Of a stretch of 64,000 nucleotides of DNA, positions 1-8,836 are shown in pieces. Source of the DNA: 4484-232 sp964486555 (GTDB taxonomy: Bacteria > Thermotogota > Thermotogae > Thermotogales > Thermotogaceae); NCBI GenBank assembly GCA_964486555.1, contig CAZANP010000001.1:1-64000 (forward strand). Direction: 5' to 3'. Position 1 is the first letter of the stretch. The number at the start of each line of letters is the position of its first letter. Below the pieces are notes generated by a model. The model saw nothing but the letters and a program-made list of their open reading frames with translations, did no database searches and was not told the origin of the DNA. The translations under genes and the position numbers were made by a program.

Positions 1-329
1 AGAAAGAGGAACTGGAAGAAACTGTAGAGTACTTGCCACCTGTTGAGAAGAATTTGGTGGTTGATTTCGAGGTTTTGAAGGATTTCGTAAAGAGGAAGGA
101 AAAGATACCTATCAAGATATCGATATTCAACGATTCAGGGATTTCGTATGATGATCTGGTGAGTATCTTCGTGGATAATGAGGTGTTTGATACGAAGGGA
201 GTAGCGGTTCCACCAGGTACATTTAAAGAAATATGGTTTGATGTGGTACCAAATAGAACAGGAAAAATTTTGATATCCACAAACATTTGCGATGGGAGAA
301 AACATGTTTTCGTGAGCGATGATGGGTGA
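1..329 (+). CDS. C-terminal end of a protein cut by the window edge; beta-sandwich (CARDB-like) tail
   Basis: The frame is open from base 3 back through the window edge, so this is the end of a longer gene and the TTG at 33 is probably not a start. About 108 residues are visible. They start with a charged helical stretch (KEELEETVEY), followed by alternating hydrophobic strands typical of an Ig-like or CARDB-type module, with IPIKISIFNDSG and PPGTFKEIWFDV as the clearest strands. Such modules are usually extracytoplasmic. The stop lies 31 bases before the next start, so it may be the upstream member of the transporter operon. No function can be assigned from this fragment. Confidence 0.5.
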   Translation, partial: KEELEETVEYLPPVEKNLVVDFEVLKDFVKRKEKIPIKISIFNDSGISYDDLVSIFVDNEVFDTKGVAVPPGTFKEIWFDVVPNRTGKILISTNICDGRKHVFVSDDG

Positions 330-360
330 GAATACCCAATTTTATGAAGGGGGGATTTTT

Positions 361-2217
361 ATGAGGAGATTCCTGATCTTAGCGGTCATCGTTCTGGCGA
401 TCCTTGGAGTATCGCAGATGCTACCACCAGGCATACCAAGGAACGAAACATTGATAGTTGACAGCATTCACGAAAGGTTAGTCGATCCCACACAGGGTAA
501 CATGTGGGTACCTGGTGCTCAGGTTGGAAGCGGTCTGAACAACCTGGTCTTCGACAACCTCTGGTACGTGGATCATGGAACTGGAGAACTCATAAACGCT
601 CTTGCAGCCGATAAACCCGCTTACAGCTCCGACTTCAAAACCGTCACGATCAAGCTCAGAGAAGGGATCTACTGGAGTGATGGAGTTGAGTTCACGGCGG
701 ATGACGTTGCGTTCACGATCAACTATATCAAAGCCCATGATGGTTTGATGTGGCATACTGATTTCGTGGAATGGGTTGAAGATGCATATGCAAAAGATAA
801 GTACACAGTGGTCATAAAGCTCAAGAAACCCAACCCGAGATTTCATTACATTCTAACCTGTGATATATGGTGGGGCTGTACGATCATGCCAAAACATGTT
901 TTTGAAAAAGTTGAAGATCCCTTAAAATTCAAATTCTGGCCGCCAGTGTCTCTAGGGCCATACGTTTACAAAGCACATGATCCCAACGGATACTGGATTC
1001 TGTTTGAAAGAAGAAAAGATTGGGAAAGAACGAGTGTTGGAAAAGTTGCTGGAAAACCAGCCCCAAAATATGTTATGTTTGTGGCATATGGGCCAGAAGA
1101 GAAGAGGATAGCTGCCCAAATAAGACACCAGATAGATTGGATATTCGATGTATCAACAGAAGGCTGGTATTATCTTAAGGATGCAAATAAGTATACTGGA
1201 AGCTGGTTTGAGGATTACCCATGGGCTTTCTTCCACGATCCAACAGCCCGTGGTATATGGTTCAATTGCGCAAAATCTCCATACAACAACAAATGGGTTA
1301 GATGGGCTTTGACGTTAGCGATAGACATGTACGAAGTCATGATAAGCGCGTACGACGGTATACAGATACTCTGCCCAACTCATGCTGGACAAGGAATGGC
1401 ACATTTTGAGTTATATCACAAAGGTATGTTAGAGTGGCTTAAGAATTTTGAACTCGAGCCTGGCTACAAACCCTTCGATCCGACACTTCCTTATAGACTC
1501 GCAGAGTACGCAAAGTCTCAAGGTCACGAGATAAAAGTAGATCCAATAGATATATGGGGACCTGGTTGGTGGAAGTACGATCCCAAAAAAGCAGAAGAAA
1601 TCTTGAAAAAACAAGGTTTTACGAAAAAGAATGGAAAATGGTATTTGCCAGATGGTACTCCCTGGAAGATAACGATAAATGGTCCAACGTTCGAAGTCGA
1701 TGCCACAAGACTTGCATTCGCCGTTGCTGAACAATGGAGAAAATTCGGTATAGATGTTAAGGTGAACGTTTTGGAAGGAACACCTTTCTCAAATGAGCTT
1801 GCCTATGGAAAATTCGAGGTTGGAGCTTATTGGTCAAGCAATGCGCAAGGTGGTATAACGAAAGATCTATGGTACACACATAAATACTGGCATAAGAAAA
1901 ACATCCTTCCTATTGGAGAATATGCTGTATACAATGCACCTCGTTGGAAGAATGATAAAATAAGCGAAATACTGGATCAAATGTCTGGGATTTCTCCGGA
2001 GGACCCGAAGTGTATAGAGCTTGGTAAAGAAGTCCTCAAGATTCTAATAGAGGAAATGCCAATAGTTCCTGCAGTAGATTGTAAGAAATTCTCGCCATAT
2101 GATACGTATTACTGGACAGGATTTCCAAATGCTAAGAATCCTTACTGGAGTCCGTTGTTCTGGTGTGGCGGTTTCAAATGGATTCTGCCACATCTCAAAC
2201 CAACAGGGAGAAAATGA
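361..2217 (+). CDS. ABC transporter substrate-binding protein, family 5 (oligosaccharide/oligopeptide type)
   Basis: Extracytoplasmic binding protein of 618 residues for the importer encoded by the next four genes. The start at 361 follows a GAAGGGGGG ribosome-binding site and opens with a signal peptide, MRRFLILAVIVLAILGVSQ. There is no lipobox cysteine after the hydrophobic core. The SBP_bac_5 body shows the family pattern LREGIYWSDGVEFTADDV near residue 100, and a long aromatic-rich C-terminal lobe. In Thermotoga many members of this family bind oligosaccharides, not peptides, and the GH4 enzyme in the same operon supports a sugar ligand. The ligand itself is inference. A GC-rich hairpin follows the stop codon. 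Confidence 0.9.
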   Translation: MRRFLILAVIVLAILGVSQMLPPGIPRNETLIVDSIHERLVDPTQGNMWVPGAQVGSGLNNLVFDNLWYVDHGTGELINALAADKPAYSSDFKTVTIKLREGIYWSDGVEFTADDVAFTINYIKAHDGLMWHTDFVEWVEDAYAKDKYTVVIKLKKPNPRFHYILTCDIWWGCTIMPKHVFEKVEDPLKFKFWPPVSLGPYVYKAHDPNGYWILFERRKDWERTSVGKVAGKPAPKYVMFVAYGPEEKRIAAQIRHQIDWIFDVSTEGWYYLKDANKYTGSWFEDYPWAFFHDPTARGIWFNCAKSPYNNKWVRWALTLAIDMYEVMISAYDGIQILCPTHAGQGMAHFELYHKGMLEWLKNFELEPGYKPFDPTLPYRLAEYAKSQGHEIKVDPIDIWGPGWWKYDPKKAEEILKKQGFTKKNGKWYLPDGTPWKITINGPTFEVDATRLAFAVAEQWRKFGIDVKVNVLEGTPFSNELAYGKFEVGAYWSSNAQGGITKDLWYTHKYWHKKNILPIGEYAVYNAPRWKNDKISEILDQMSGISPEDPKCIELGKEVLKILIEEMPIVPAVDCKKFSPYDTYYWTGFPNAKNPYWSPLFWCGGFKWILPHLKPTGRK

Positions 2218-2223
2218 TACACG

Positions 2224-2250
2224 AAGGGGATGCGCGTTGCGCGTCCCCTT
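2224..2250 (+). promoter_or_regulatory. Intercistronic GC hairpin after the binding-protein gene
   Basis: A 12-bp stem (AAGGGGATGCGC with GCGCGTCCCCTT, one G-T pair) closes a 3-base GTT loop. Only two or three T follow, and the permease gene starts 35 bases later. It therefore looks like a processing or mRNA-stabilising hairpin, or a partial terminator, that raises binding-protein mRNA over permease mRNA. The second binding-protein gene in the window has a similar hairpin at the same place. Confidence 0.75.
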
Positions 2251-2285
2251 TGTAATCCACACCTGATCTAAGGAGTGGGAATTAG

Positions 2286-3287
2286 ATGGGAAGATACTTC
2301 CTTGAAAGGCTCATCTCGGTTCTATTTACCTTTCTGATAGGAACACTGATTTTGTTTCTAATAACGAGGTTATCACCCATAAATCCTGTTGAAACAATGA
2401 TAAGCAAGCTTTCCATGATGAGCACTACCATATCTCAAGAACAGTTCGAGTCCATGAAGAGAACACTCATGTCGATCTATGGGCTTGATAAACCGTTGTT
2501 TATTCAGTACCTTTCCTTCATGAAAGGTCTTTTAATGGGAGATCTTGGCCCATCTTTTTCCTTCTTTCCAACTCCTGTCACAAAACTCATATTCAGAGCC
2601 ATGCCGTGGACAGTTGGATTACTGACAGTGAGTATCGTCATTGCATGGCTTGCTGGGAACTTAATCGGTGCCATTGCAGGATTCTTCGAGCAGAAGAGAT
2701 TTTCAAAGTTTCTGGAAGGTTTTTTCCTGGTTTTGAGCCTTGTGCCTTATCCTGTACTCGCTCTAACTTTGATGCTACTTTTTGTATTCCTCATACCTAT
2801 ATTCCCATATTTCGGCGGAGCACCAGCGGGAATGATTCCTCAGTTTTCACTGCAATACGTATTTGGGATAATAAAGCACGCTTTCTTACCGGCTTTATCG
2901 TTGATACTGGTTTACATGGGAGCGTCGGTTGTTACCATGAGAGCTCTTACGATCAGCGTCAAAACAGAAGATTTTACTGAATACGCGTTTCTCAGGGGGC
3001 TACCCAGAAATCACATACTCTGGCATTATGTTTTCAGAAACTCTTTGCTACCACAAGTCACAGGTTTGACGTTGAGCATCGGCCAGGTTTTCGGGGGAGC
3101 TCTGATAACAGAAAGCATCTTCAGCTACCCAGGACTTGGCCAGCTCAGTTACTATGCGATCGTCAACGGTGATTACAATTTGCTCATGGGAGTTACCTTC
3201 TTCTCTCTTGTCGGCATATGCATCGCTGTTTTGCTACTCGACTTCATATATCCACTGATAGATCCTCGGGTAAGGGTGGGAGGATGA
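2286..3287 (+). CDS. ABC transporter permease, DppB/OppB type
   Basis: Inner-membrane permease of 333 residues for the oligosaccharide/oligopeptide importer. The sequence opens with a membrane segment (LISVLFTFLIGTLILFLITRL), followed by a periplasmic region and five further hydrophobic segments. The BPD-type coupling motif is seen as EYAFLRGLPRNHILWHYVFRN near residue 235. The start is an ATG after AAGGAGTGGG. It is followed after one base by the second permease, and the two would form a heterodimer. Family assignment is secure; substrate follows only from context. Confidence 0.93.
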   Translation: MGRYFLERLISVLFTFLIGTLILFLITRLSPINPVETMISKLSMMSTTISQEQFESMKRTLMSIYGLDKPLFIQYLSFMKGLLMGDLGPSFSFFPTPVTKLIFRAMPWTVGLLTVSIVIAWLAGNLIGAIAGFFEQKRFSKFLEGFFLVLSLVPYPVLALTLMLLFVFLIPIFPYFGGAPAGMIPQFSLQYVFGIIKHAFLPALSLILVYMGASVVTMRALTISVKTEDFTEYAFLRGLPRNHILWHYVFRNSLLPQVTGLTLSIGQVFGGALITESIFSYPGLGQLSYYAIVNGDYNLLMGVTFFSLVGICIAVLLLDFIYPLIDPRVRVGG

Positions 3288-3288
3288 T

Positions 3289-4200
3289 ATGACCAGATTG
3301 CACAAGGGAGGAAAAGGATTGTTCCGCTATCTCAGAATATCTAAATCTTTCACTTATGGTGTTGTGACCATAATAATTCTGCTGATCTTAGGATACATCG
3401 TATCACTTTTTGCACCCTTTGATCCCACAAGATGGGGAAAAGTTCCAAGAGATAAACCCCCTTGTCTCAAATATCCCTTAGGAACCACAACGGTTGGACA
3501 AGATGTTTTCTGGCTTGCAACCTACGCTATAAGGAACTCCTTCACCCTAGGTGTCTTGACAGGTTTTTTCTCCATAGTGATAGCATCACTCATGGGATTC
3601 ATAAGTGGATATTTGAATGAAAAACTGGCAGGAAAATTAACGAACCTTGTAATAGATTCTTTCTCAGTCATACCTGGCCTTCCTTACATCATGGTTCTTG
3701 CCTTTTCATTCAAGGAATATTTAAACATGACCCTGATAGCTTTGTTTTTATCGACAATAGGCTGGGCTTGGCCGTCAAAACAGCTCAGATCGATAATCCT
3801 TGAGATTCGAGAGAAAACACACGTGTACACAGCGAGAGCTTCAGGATTTTCCCTTTTCAACATCTTCTGGAGCGAGTTTTTACCGTATGTTCTCTCTTGG
3901 TTAGCAACGACGATTCTCAACCTTATGAAGTGGGCTATAGGTATGGAAACAGCTTTAGGTGTTTTTGGACTTTCCTCCATGGAAAAAGCAACTATAGGTA
4001 CGACTCTCTACTGGGCCATGAATTATCAGGCGCTTCTCAGAGGGAAATGGTGGTGGATAGGAACTCCTATCGTAACAGTCATACTGATCATAACCTCACT
4101 TTATTACATATCTATAGGACTCGGGGAAATGCTTAATCCCAGATCCCGTCTTGCTCAGTTGAGGAGGGAACGTATCCAATGGTTGAAATCCGAAATGTGA
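3289..4200 (+). CDS. ABC transporter permease, DppC/OppC type
   Basis: Second inner-membrane permease, 303 residues, pairing with the upstream DppB-type subunit. A cytoplasmic N-terminus leads into a first membrane segment (VVTIIILLILGYIVSLF), the DppC N-terminal domain, and then the BPD core with the coupling helix VYTARASGFSLFNIFWSEFLP near residue 180. The last 22 bases overlap the start of the first ATPase gene, which points to translational coupling. The charged tail RERIQWLKSEM is cytoplasmic. Confidence 0.92.
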   Translation: MTRLHKGGKGLFRYLRISKSFTYGVVTIIILLILGYIVSLFAPFDPTRWGKVPRDKPPCLKYPLGTTTVGQDVFWLATYAIRNSFTLGVLTGFFSIVIASLMGFISGYLNEKLAGKLTNLVIDSFSVIPGLPYIMVLAFSFKEYLNMTLIALFLSTIGWAWPSKQLRSIILEIREKTHVYTARASGFSLFNIFWSEFLPYVLSWLATTILNLMKWAIGMETALGVFGLSSMEKATIGTTLYWAMNYQALLRGKWWWIGTPIVTVILIITSLYYISIGLGEMLNPRSRLAQLRRERIQWLKSEM

Positions 4201-5147
4201 AGGCGTATTACAAAATCGGAGCGGATATCTTCGTTAGAGCTGTTGATGGAGTCTCAATTTCCTTCGATGAAGGAAAGATAACGGGTATAGCCGGAGAATC
4301 TGGTTGTGGAAAATCCACCCTTCTCAAAGTCTGCACTGGTTGGATAAAGCCCCCACTCACTGTGCTCGAAGGAAAGGTCGTCTATAACTTCAACGATGAA
4401 GAGGTCGATATCCTGAACCTCGACGAAGAGAAGCTGCAAAGATACAGATGGAGACTGTTTGCAATCGTTCCTCAAGCTGCTATGAACTCACTGAATCCTG
4501 TAAGAAGGATAAAAAAGATATTCGAAGAAACACTCAATCAGTCTGGAAAGAAAAAGCTGTCGGAGAAGGAGAAGAAGATGATAGAGAAAGTAATAACAGA
4601 TGTTGGCCTTCCAAAAGAGGTTTTGAACATGTATCCTCCTCAGCTCAGCGGTGGCATGAAACAGAGAGTTATAATAGCCCTTGCGATAATAGCTAGGCCA
4701 AAGGTCATATTCTGCGATGAACCAACAACGGGTCTGGATCTTGTAACACAAAAAGGGATATTACTCCTTTTGAGAGAATTGAAAGATAGATACGGCATCA
4801 CCATTATCCTCATAAGTCATGATATGGGAGTTCATGCTCAGGTCACGGACAATCTTGCGATAATGTATGCTGGAAAGCTGATAGAGTACGCTTCAACTCA
4901 TGATATATTCAAAGATCCTCTACATCCTTACACGAAATCTCTCATAAACTCACTACCAATGATAGGAGACAAAATGCAGAAAGAAAGGTTACCAGGTGCT
5001 CCTCCCCCACTCTTCAGACCTCCCAAAGGTTGTAGATTTCATCCAAGGTGCAAATATGCTACGGAAATATGCGAAAAGAAGGAACCGCCTTTGAAGGAAA
5101 TCAAGCCAGGACATTACGTGGCATGTCACAGAATCGGTGAGGAATGA
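4179..5147 (+). CDS. ABC transporter ATP-binding protein, DppD/OppD type
   Basis: Cytoplasmic ATPase of 322 residues that drives the family-5 importer. Walker A is GESGCGKSTLL near residue 40, the ABC signature is LSGGMKQR near residue 155, and Walker B with the catalytic glutamate is VIFCDEPTTGLD near residue 175. The C-terminal oligopeptide/dipeptide extension has four cysteines (GCRFHPRC, EICEKK, VACH), which in this family can bind an Fe-S cluster. The ATG lies inside the preceding permease gene behind GAGGAGGG. It forms a heterodimer with the next gene product. Confidence 0.93.
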   Translation: MVEIRNVKAYYKIGADIFVRAVDGVSISFDEGKITGIAGESGCGKSTLLKVCTGWIKPPLTVLEGKVVYNFNDEEVDILNLDEEKLQRYRWRLFAIVPQAAMNSLNPVRRIKKIFEETLNQSGKKKLSEKEKKMIEKVITDVGLPKEVLNMYPPQLSGGMKQRVIIALAIIARPKVIFCDEPTTGLDLVTQKGILLLLRELKDRYGITIILISHDMGVHAQVTDNLAIMYAGKLIEYASTHDIFKDPLHPYTKSLINSLPMIGDKMQKERLPGAPPPLFRPPKGCRFHPRCKYATEICEKKEPPLKEIKPGHYVACHRIGEE

Positions 5148-5166
5148 GACATCAGGAGGTGCTCTC

Positions 5167-6183
5167 ATGTCCGATAAATTGCTGGAAGTTCGTAACCTGA
5201 CAAGAGTTTTCAAATCGGGAATATATCTAGGTGCTTCCTTCAGAGCCGTGGATAATGTGAGTTTCTCCCTAGAAAAAGGAAAAGTACTGATCGTTGTTGG
5301 TGAGAGTGGTTGCGGAAAATCCACTCTTGCTAAAATGATCTTAGGTTTCCTAAAACCAACGAGTGGTGAGATTCTCTATAAAGGAAAGAATATATTGAAG
5401 ATGAACAGGAAAGAAGAGAAAGCCTTTAGAAAAGAAGTGCAACCTGTTTTCCAAGACCCTTTTGAAACTTTCAATCCATTCCACAAGATATCCTATTATT
5501 TCTTAAAAACGTGCCTCAAATTCGGTATAGCCAGGTCAAAAGACGAGGCTTTCAAGATAATAGACGATGTCCTTAAAAAAGTTGGTATGTCTCTTGAAGA
5601 AGTCAACGAAAAATACCCCCATGAATTTTCTGGAGGGCAGTTGCAGAGGTTATCGATAGCAAGGGCCCTCATAACCACACCGACGCTTCTGGTAGCAGAT
5701 GAGCCCGTTACGATGGTCGACGCCTCTGCAAGAATTGGGATACTTACTCTTTTCATGGAATTAAACAAAGGATACGATATGTCTATAATTTACATAACGC
5801 ACGATCTATCAACAGGTTATTACCTAGCATCCCAGCTCAGTGGTGAGATGATAGTTATGTACAGAGGGGACATCGTTGAAAAAGGTCCAGCAGAGGAAGT
5901 CATGTTGGATCCTCTTCATCCCTATACAAAAATGCTTTTAGAGTCGGTACCCGAACCCAATCCTGGAAATCGTTGGGAGGGAAGGGCAGAATTTCCATCA
6001 CTTGAGCTGAAAGAATACAGAGCCGTGGGTTGCAAGTTCGCTAAAAGATGTCCACAAGCTTTTTCGAAATGCTATGAAGAAAAACCCGAGCTCAGGCGTG
6101 TGATGAAAGATAGATTCGTACGTTGCTGGCAGGTCAAGAATGAGATGAAAATGAACAAGGAGGTTGTCTCACATGGAGGTTAA
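5167..6183 (+). CDS. ABC transporter ATP-binding protein, DppF/OppF type
   Basis: Second ATPase, 338 residues, partner of the DppD-type subunit. I place the start at the ATG preceded by AGGAGGT at 5153; a GTG 30 bases upstream has no ribosome-binding site. Walker A is GESGCGKSTLAK, the signature is FSGGQLQRLSIARA, and Walker B is LLVADEPVTMVD. The C-terminal Cys-rich extension (GCKFAKRCPQ, SKCYEE, VRCW) matches the one in its partner. The gene end overlaps the start of the GH4 gene by 11 bases, so transporter and hydrolase are co-translated. Confidence 0.92.
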   Translation: MSDKLLEVRNLTRVFKSGIYLGASFRAVDNVSFSLEKGKVLIVVGESGCGKSTLAKMILGFLKPTSGEILYKGKNILKMNRKEEKAFRKEVQPVFQDPFETFNPFHKISYYFLKTCLKFGIARSKDEAFKIIDDVLKKVGMSLEEVNEKYPHEFSGGQLQRLSIARALITTPTLLVADEPVTMVDASARIGILTLFMELNKGYDMSIIYITHDLSTGYYLASQLSGEMIVMYRGDIVEKGPAEEVMLDPLHPYTKMLLESVPEPNPGNRWEGRAEFPSLELKEYRAVGCKFAKRCPQAFSKCYEEKPELRRVMKDRFVRCWQVKNEMKMNKEVVSHGG

Positions 6184-7549
6184 GAAGCCCAAAATAACTA
6201 TAATAGGTGCGGGAAGTTTTTTCACGAATTTCTGGATCAACGATATAGTGCTAATCCCTGGACTCGAAGGAGGAACGATTGCTCTCGTGGATGTGGATCC
6301 TAAAAGGCTCGATCTCACTGTCAAAATGGCCAGAAAGATGTTGAAAATGCTGAGAAAAGAGGAAGAGTGGGTTCTGGTAGCTTCCACAGATCGAAGAGAA
6401 CTCTTACCAGGCACAGATTACCTTGTGAACACCATTGAGGTGGCGGGAGTTGACACCGTGAAGTATGATTACGAGATACCGAAGAAGTACGGTGTGGATC
6501 AATGTATAGGAGATACACTTGGACCTGGTGGGGTTATGAAAGCTTTGAGAACTATCCCCTCATGGATTGATATTCTGAAAGACGCTGAAGAACTCTGTCC
6601 AGAAGCTTTGGTTCTCAATTACACCAATCCTATGGGAATGATGGTGCTTGCAGGAGTCTTAACAAGTAAAATGCAGATAGTGGGGTTGTGTCACTCCGTG
6701 CAGGGAACTTCAAGACAACTTGCAGAATATGCAGGAGTGCCTTATGAAGAGATGGAATGGGAATGTGCTGGAATCAATCACCTTGCATGGTTCACAAAAC
6801 TCAAACATAAGGGTAAAGATTTGTATCCCGTTTTGAAAGAAAAGGCGAGAGATCCAGAATTTTTCAAAAAGGATCCTGTTAGGTTCGAGATAATGCTTCA
6901 ACTTGGATACTTTCCCACAGAATCCAGCGGACACGTTTCAGAGTACGTTCCCTTCTTCAGAAAAAGGCCTGACCTCATCGAGAAATATTGTGGAGAGGGT
7001 TACAAAGGAGAGAGTGGCTTTTACGCAAACAATTGGATAAAGTGGAGAACAGCTCTGGATGAGGTTCGAAGAAAATGGGTATCGGATGAGGAGATAACAG
7101 AAGAAGATCTCAGAAGGAGTAACTTACCACCAGACGCTATGAGAAATCTGGGTAAAAGGAGTTTGGAGTACGCATCGTACATAATAGAAGCCCATATCAC
7201 GGGAAGACCTTTCATAATTCATGGAAACGTTTTTAACAACGGCCTCATCGATAATCTTCCTTCCGGTGTTGTGGAGGTTCCAGTGGTCGTTGATAAAACG
7301 GGATTCCACCCTTGCAAATTTGGAAGCCTTCCACCTCAACTCGCGGCTCTTGACCAAGCGTGTATGGTCGTTCAAAATCTTTGCGTGAAAGGTATACTGG
7401 AAAAAGATCGTGAGGCAATAATCCATGCCATAATGCTTGATCCACTCGTATCCGCCGTTTGCTCCTTAGAAGAAGCCAGGAATATGGCAGAGGAGTTGTT
7501 TGAAGCAGAAAAAGAATACATACCAGAGTTCATAACCAAGAAGGTTTGA
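6173..7549 (+). CDS. Glycoside hydrolase family 4, CHSV type (alpha-galactosidase-like)
   Basis: Cytoplasmic NAD- and metal-dependent glycosidase, 458 residues. The Rossmann motif GAGSFFTNF starts at residue 12. The metal-binding cysteine is C173 in CHSV, the NYTNP motif is at 149-153, and the second metal ligand is H203 in INHLAW. GH4 enzymes oxidise C3 of the sugar, eliminate across C1-C2 and need Mn2+. From memory, CHSV marks the alpha-galactosidase-like branch, against CHEV for alpha-glucosidases and CHG for alpha-glucuronidases, so the specificity is provisional. The ATG at 6173 follows AAGGAGG with 9-base spacing; a TTG at 6164 directly abuts the site and is unlikely. It probably cleaves the sugar imported by the upstream transporter. 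Confidence 0.88.
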   Translation: MEVKKPKITIIGAGSFFTNFWINDIVLIPGLEGGTIALVDVDPKRLDLTVKMARKMLKMLRKEEEWVLVASTDRRELLPGTDYLVNTIEVAGVDTVKYDYEIPKKYGVDQCIGDTLGPGGVMKALRTIPSWIDILKDAEELCPEALVLNYTNPMGMMVLAGVLTSKMQIVGLCHSVQGTSRQLAEYAGVPYEEMEWECAGINHLAWFTKLKHKGKDLYPVLKEKARDPEFFKKDPVRFEIMLQLGYFPTESSGHVSEYVPFFRKRPDLIEKYCGEGYKGESGFYANNWIKWRTALDEVRRKWVSDEEITEEDLRRSNLPPDAMRNLGKRSLEYASYIIEAHITGRPFIIHGNVFNNGLIDNLPSGVVEVPVVVDKTGFHPCKFGSLPPQLAALDQACMVVQNLCVKGILEKDREAIIHAIMLDPLVSAVCSLEEARNMAEELFEAEKEYIPEFITKKV

Positions 7550-7581
7550 AAAATCTAATACTGTCAAGGAGGCAGGTTCCC

Positions 7582-8583
7582 ATGAAGAAAAAATACGTGA
7601 CTATAAGAGACATCGCAAGGATTGCTGGTGTCTCCATAAACACGGTTTCCAGGGCTTTGAACAACAAACCCGATGTGAGTGAGGAAACGAAGAAAAAGAT
7701 TTTGAGGATAGCGAAAGAATTGGGATACGTGAAAAACTTCACAGCATCATCTTTAAGGCAGAAACGAACGAGAACAGTGGGGGTCGTCATAGCAGACAGC
7801 TCCAATCCCTTTTATGCGGAAGTTTTAAAGGGTATAGAATCTGCAGCGAGGAAATACGAATATCAGATAATACTGATGAACACAGAAAGAATTTACAAGC
7901 ATGAAGAGGAGGCTGTCAGGATATTGCTCGAACGGCGGGTAGATGGGCTTTTGATAAGTCCTGTGCAGGATAAAAACGACGACATAAAATATCTGGTGAG
8001 TAAAGGAACACCCCTTGTCATTGTTGGAAGGCATTTCGACGATATAAAAGTGGATGAAATACACAGCGATGAAGTTAGAGGAGGGTACCTTGCAACGAAG
8101 CATCTCATAAATAGAGGATGCAGAAAGATCCTTATGATATCGGGTTTTCTGTTCAAATCCGCCGCGAGAATGAGATTGGAAGGTTACAAAAAAGCTTTAG
8201 AGGAGTCCGGATTGGAATATGATGAAGAATACGTGATAATATCGGATATCGATATAGAAGATGGTTACAACGCCGTATACGAAGCGAAGAAAAGGGGACT
8301 GAAATTTGATGGGGTTTTTTGCTACAACGACATGATGGCCTTCGGTGCGATGAAAGCACTCAAAGAACTCGGTTTCAGAATACCGGAAGATGTCCCCGTT
8401 GTTGGTTATGATGATATCATGTTCTCATCCCTTGTCTGCCCTCCTCTCACCACAATCAGGATAAAGAAATTCGAGATGGGATTCGAGGCCTTCAGAATGC
8501 TGCTCCAAAGATTGAGAGGACAGAGAAAAAGGGTGAAAAGAAAAATTTTAGATGTTGAACTGATAGTCAGAGAGAGTGCGTGA
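7582..8583 (+). CDS. LacI-family transcriptional repressor
   Basis: DNA-binding sugar-responsive repressor, 333 residues. The helix-turn-helix is at residues 5-25 (TIRDIARIAGVSINTVSRAL), followed by the hinge helix (ASSLRQKRTRTVGVV) and a periplasmic-binding-like effector domain with the usual DGLLISPV and VPVVGYDD motifs. I use the ATG at 7582 behind AAGGAGG. It is the last gene of the transporter/GH4 operon, 32 bases after the hydrolase, so it probably controls that operon. Effector and operator are unknown. Confidence 0.93.
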   Translation: MKKKYVTIRDIARIAGVSINTVSRALNNKPDVSEETKKKILRIAKELGYVKNFTASSLRQKRTRTVGVVIADSSNPFYAEVLKGIESAARKYEYQIILMNTERIYKHEEEAVRILLERRVDGLLISPVQDKNDDIKYLVSKGTPLVIVGRHFDDIKVDEIHSDEVRGGYLATKHLINRGCRKILMISGFLFKSAARMRLEGYKKALEESGLEYDEEYVIISDIDIEDGYNAVYEAKKRGLKFDGVFCYNDMMAFGAMKALKELGFRIPEDVPVVGYDDIMFSSLVCPPLTTIRIKKFEMGFEAFRMLLQRLRGQRKRVKRKILDVELIVRESA

Positions 8584-8836
8584 CCTTATTTTGTACGCTT
8601 CCAATCTCACGGGTTTTCCGGGATCCTTTGTACCTCCGTCATCTTATTGACGGTAGAAACAATTATTGCGAAACGAAAAGTTTCGAAATATTGAGTATTC
8701 ACAAATAAAAACCTTCTCTTTCGGTATAACGTCTTCCCATTCGATTTAATTGATAATATCAATATTTTTCGAGAAAGCACCATTTTGTCTATCCTTAATT
8801 CAGTGAAAGATACGTGGAAAGAGAAGGAGGGATATC
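8584..8836 (+). promoter_or_regulatory. Intergenic region before xylA with two inverted-repeat candidate operators
   Basis: The 253 bases between the LacI gene and xylA hold three symmetric elements. CCGTCA (8636-8641) and TGACGG (8648-8653) can form a small hairpin without a T tract. CGAAAC (8669-8674) and GTTTCG (8680-8685) form a symmetric site inside further CGAAA/TTTCG half-sites. ATTGATA-A-TATCAAT (8749-8763) is a perfect 7+1+7 palindrome. A weak promoter, TTGCGA at 8666 and TATTGA at 8689 with 17-base spacing, would put the second repeat in its spacer. Operator function is inference; the ROK, IclR and LacI products are all candidates. Confidence 0.5.

Noticed and set aside
323..338. 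Inverted repeat TGGGT-N6-ACCCA before the first binding-protein gene as a LacI operator
   Set aside because: Arms of only five bases overlapping a stop codon; no second copy found near the LacI gene.
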